A DNA stretch of 64,000 nucleotides from Gammaproteobacteria bacterium (GTDB taxonomy: Bacteria; Pseudomonadota; Gammaproteobacteria; HTCC5015). Numbering within the stretch: the first letter of the stretch is position 1; each line of letters starts with the position of its first letter. Below the pieces are notes generated by a model. The model was not told the DNA's origin. It ran no database searches and saw only the letters and a list, made by a program, of their open reading frames with translations. The stretch lies in contig JANQRI010000008.1 in NCBI GenBank assembly GCA_028284675.1, forward strand, positions 103,293-167,292, in the 5' to 3' direction. Below, piece by piece: positions 63,311 to 64,000 of this stretch. The position numbers and the translations under genes are program-made.

Positions 63311-63402
63311 TGCATTGATTCCAGAGGAAAGACAATTATTCATTTTGAACAGGCAACTACTGAATTTCAATGCTGCTACAATGGCCGATTCATTAGTTTG
63401 GG

Positions 63403-63819
63403 GTGATTTCGATGTCAGCCTGTGATGACGGGAAAACCCCAAGCTGTTGGTCCGCGGTCACTTTAGTCGCTGGGAACCAAACATTAATAATTTTAAATTC
63501 ATCCCATTCAATAGGCCGCCAATCAAGTGACTTGATGCATGAATTAGCTCACCGTATTTTAGATCATCAAACTCACAAAACTTCAGCATCAAAAGAGGGG
63601 ATCATGCTTTTATCTGCATATGAAAAAGACCAGGAGGATGAAGCTGATTGGTTGGGAGCAACATTATTATTACCGCGTGAGGTATTAGTCCATATTAGAA
63701 GGAACAAACTTGATGAGCAAAGTGCGTCAAAAGAGTATGGAGTCAGCCTTAGGGTGTTGAGATATCGAATGGCAATGACAGGTGTTAAAAAGCAATTCGG
63801 TTCATATGCCAGAAACTGA
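63403..63819 (+). CDS. ImmA/IrrE-family metallopeptidase (short)
   Basis: 138 residues. Zinc-peptidase motif LMHELAHRILDH (His46, Glu47, His50) and the following EDEADWLGATLLLP. Family members cleave repressors in integrative elements. Lacks the usual N-terminal helical extension; the frame is closed upstream at 63394, so it starts with GTG 63403 or is N-terminally truncated. Divergent from the HTH protein, with a 92-base gap. Confidence 0.75.
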   Translation: MISMSACDDGKTPSCWSAVTLVAGNQTLIILNSSHSIGRQSSDLMHELAHRILDHQTHKTSASKEGIMLLSAYEKDQEDEADWLGATLLLPREVLVHIRRNKLDEQSASKEYGVSLRVLRYRMAMTGVKKQFGSYARN

Positions 63820-63843
63820 TCGGACAACTATGCTTTCATTTAA

Positions 63844-63916
63844 ACCATAAAGTGGTCAAATGGCCATTTTATGGTTTCGTGCACACTAAATGGCTGATTT
63901 TATGTGCTTCCTGACA
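63844..63916. repeat. Right inverted-repeat end of the defence island
   Basis: Three motif copies: ACCATAAAGTGGTC (63844-63857), reverse-strand AACCATAAAATGGCC (63862-63876) and reverse-strand CACATAAAATCAGCC (63891-63906). The block ends in CTGACA (63911-63916), facing TGTCAG at 61613. The 24-base pairing with 56213-56236 defines the outer inverted repeat. Confidence 0.65.
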
Positions 63917-63959
63917 CATAGGTAACACTTTATACCGGAGACATGGTTTACACATTAAC

Positions 63960-63981
63960 GCATTTGGGAGAGCCCAAATGC
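63960..63981 (+). promoter_or_regulatory. Start-codon-occluding hairpin of the IS481-type transposase
   Basis: GCATTTGGG-AGAG-CCCAAATGC: a 9-bp stem. The ribosome-binding GGGAG is partly in the stem and the ATG (63978) is paired, so read-through transcripts would be poorly translated, as known for several IS elements. Confidence 0.6.
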
Positions 63982-64000
63982 CTTGGAAAGAGTGTAAGCC
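63978..64000 (+). mobile_element. IS481-type transposase, first codons only
   Basis: Only MPWKECKP is visible, which is the usual start of a large group of IS481-family transposases. The element's left end probably lies near 63911-63945 (TAGGTAACACTTTATACC), but this cannot be confirmed from the window. The right edge cuts the gene. Confidence 0.6.

Noticed and set aside
56213..63916. Tn7-type transposon
   Set aside because: End motifs are multi-site but lack the Tn7 terminal sequence, and no TnsA/B/C-like genes are in the window.
1..64000. CRISPR array
   Set aside because: No regularly spaced direct repeats of 25-40 bases were seen.
1..64000. tRNA or rRNA genes
   Set aside because: No cloverleaf with a GTTCRA loop or rRNA core sequence was noticed on reading; a covariance scan would be decisive.

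Overview
The window looks like a chromosomal segment of a free-living, probably aquatic, gammaproteobacterium. The evidence is the Pseudomonas/Xanthomonas-style minor pilin operon (fimT-pilV-pilW-pilX-pilY1-pilE), Fur- and Zur-type operators, several TonB/ExbB/ExbD systems, a lactate permease, a VPLPA-CTERM protein and class II aldolase. No rRNA, tRNA or CRISPR array was recognised, and the genus cannot be fixed from the sequence alone.

Layout. 1-5.1 kb: the N-terminal 608 residues of an unknown Pro/Asn-rich protein (left edge), an alpha/beta hydrolase-NADAR-rhomboid mini-operon and fructose-bisphosphate aldolase. 5.3-12.9 kb: the six-gene type IV pilus minor pilin/PilY1 operon. 12.9-20.4 kb: one long leftward iron operon (TonB-dependent receptor, lipoprotein, DUF3325-like, DUF3649-like, PepSY membrane protein, ExbB, two ExbD, TonB) behind a Fur-box-covered promoter. 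20.5-28.4 kb: more iron/haem genes: a ferritin-like protein, a second TonB-dependent receptor with its own Fur-like promoter, a VPLPA-CTERM protein, and a Fur-controlled hemP operon that includes a 55-codon gene. Next to it lies a soluble EF-hand plus ChaN/TIKI-like protein. 28.4-37.9 kb: assorted genes (CNNM/CorC-type protein, PhoD, DUF2252, HPF, GLUG lipoprotein, IMPase-like phosphatase, phosphotransferase).

38.2-45.4 kb is a zinc-homeostasis region: Zur-like operators, an outer-membrane beta-barrel protein, a ZnuA-like binding protein, a ZnuB-like permease (no ATPase gene nearby), Zur, a MerC-like membrane protein, and a COG0523 metallochaperone GTPase preceded by a leader ORF that is a relic of another COG0523 gene. 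A formamidase with a recent 94-bp tandem duplication of its 3' end sits inside it. 45.4-55.7 kb: two YcjY/dienelactone-hydrolase-like enzymes, each near an AraC regulator, a lactate permease, and a TonB-ExbD-ExbB set in which the ExbB homologue carries an extracytoplasmic DUF2341-LamG module.

55.7-64 kb is accessory DNA. It holds a compact defence cassette: AbiEi-AbiEii toxin-antitoxin, then a restriction-endonuclease-NACHT (STAND) ATPase, then a PIN-domain (DUF4935-like) nuclease, all overlapping or nearly overlapping. A divergent HTH protein/ImmA-like peptidase pair and a strongly palindromic intergenic stretch follow. The island is bracketed by inverted repeats built from a CATAAARTGGCC motif and abuts the start of an IS481-type transposase at the right edge. 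The operon AbiE-NACHT-PIN is the best candidate for an undescribed system.
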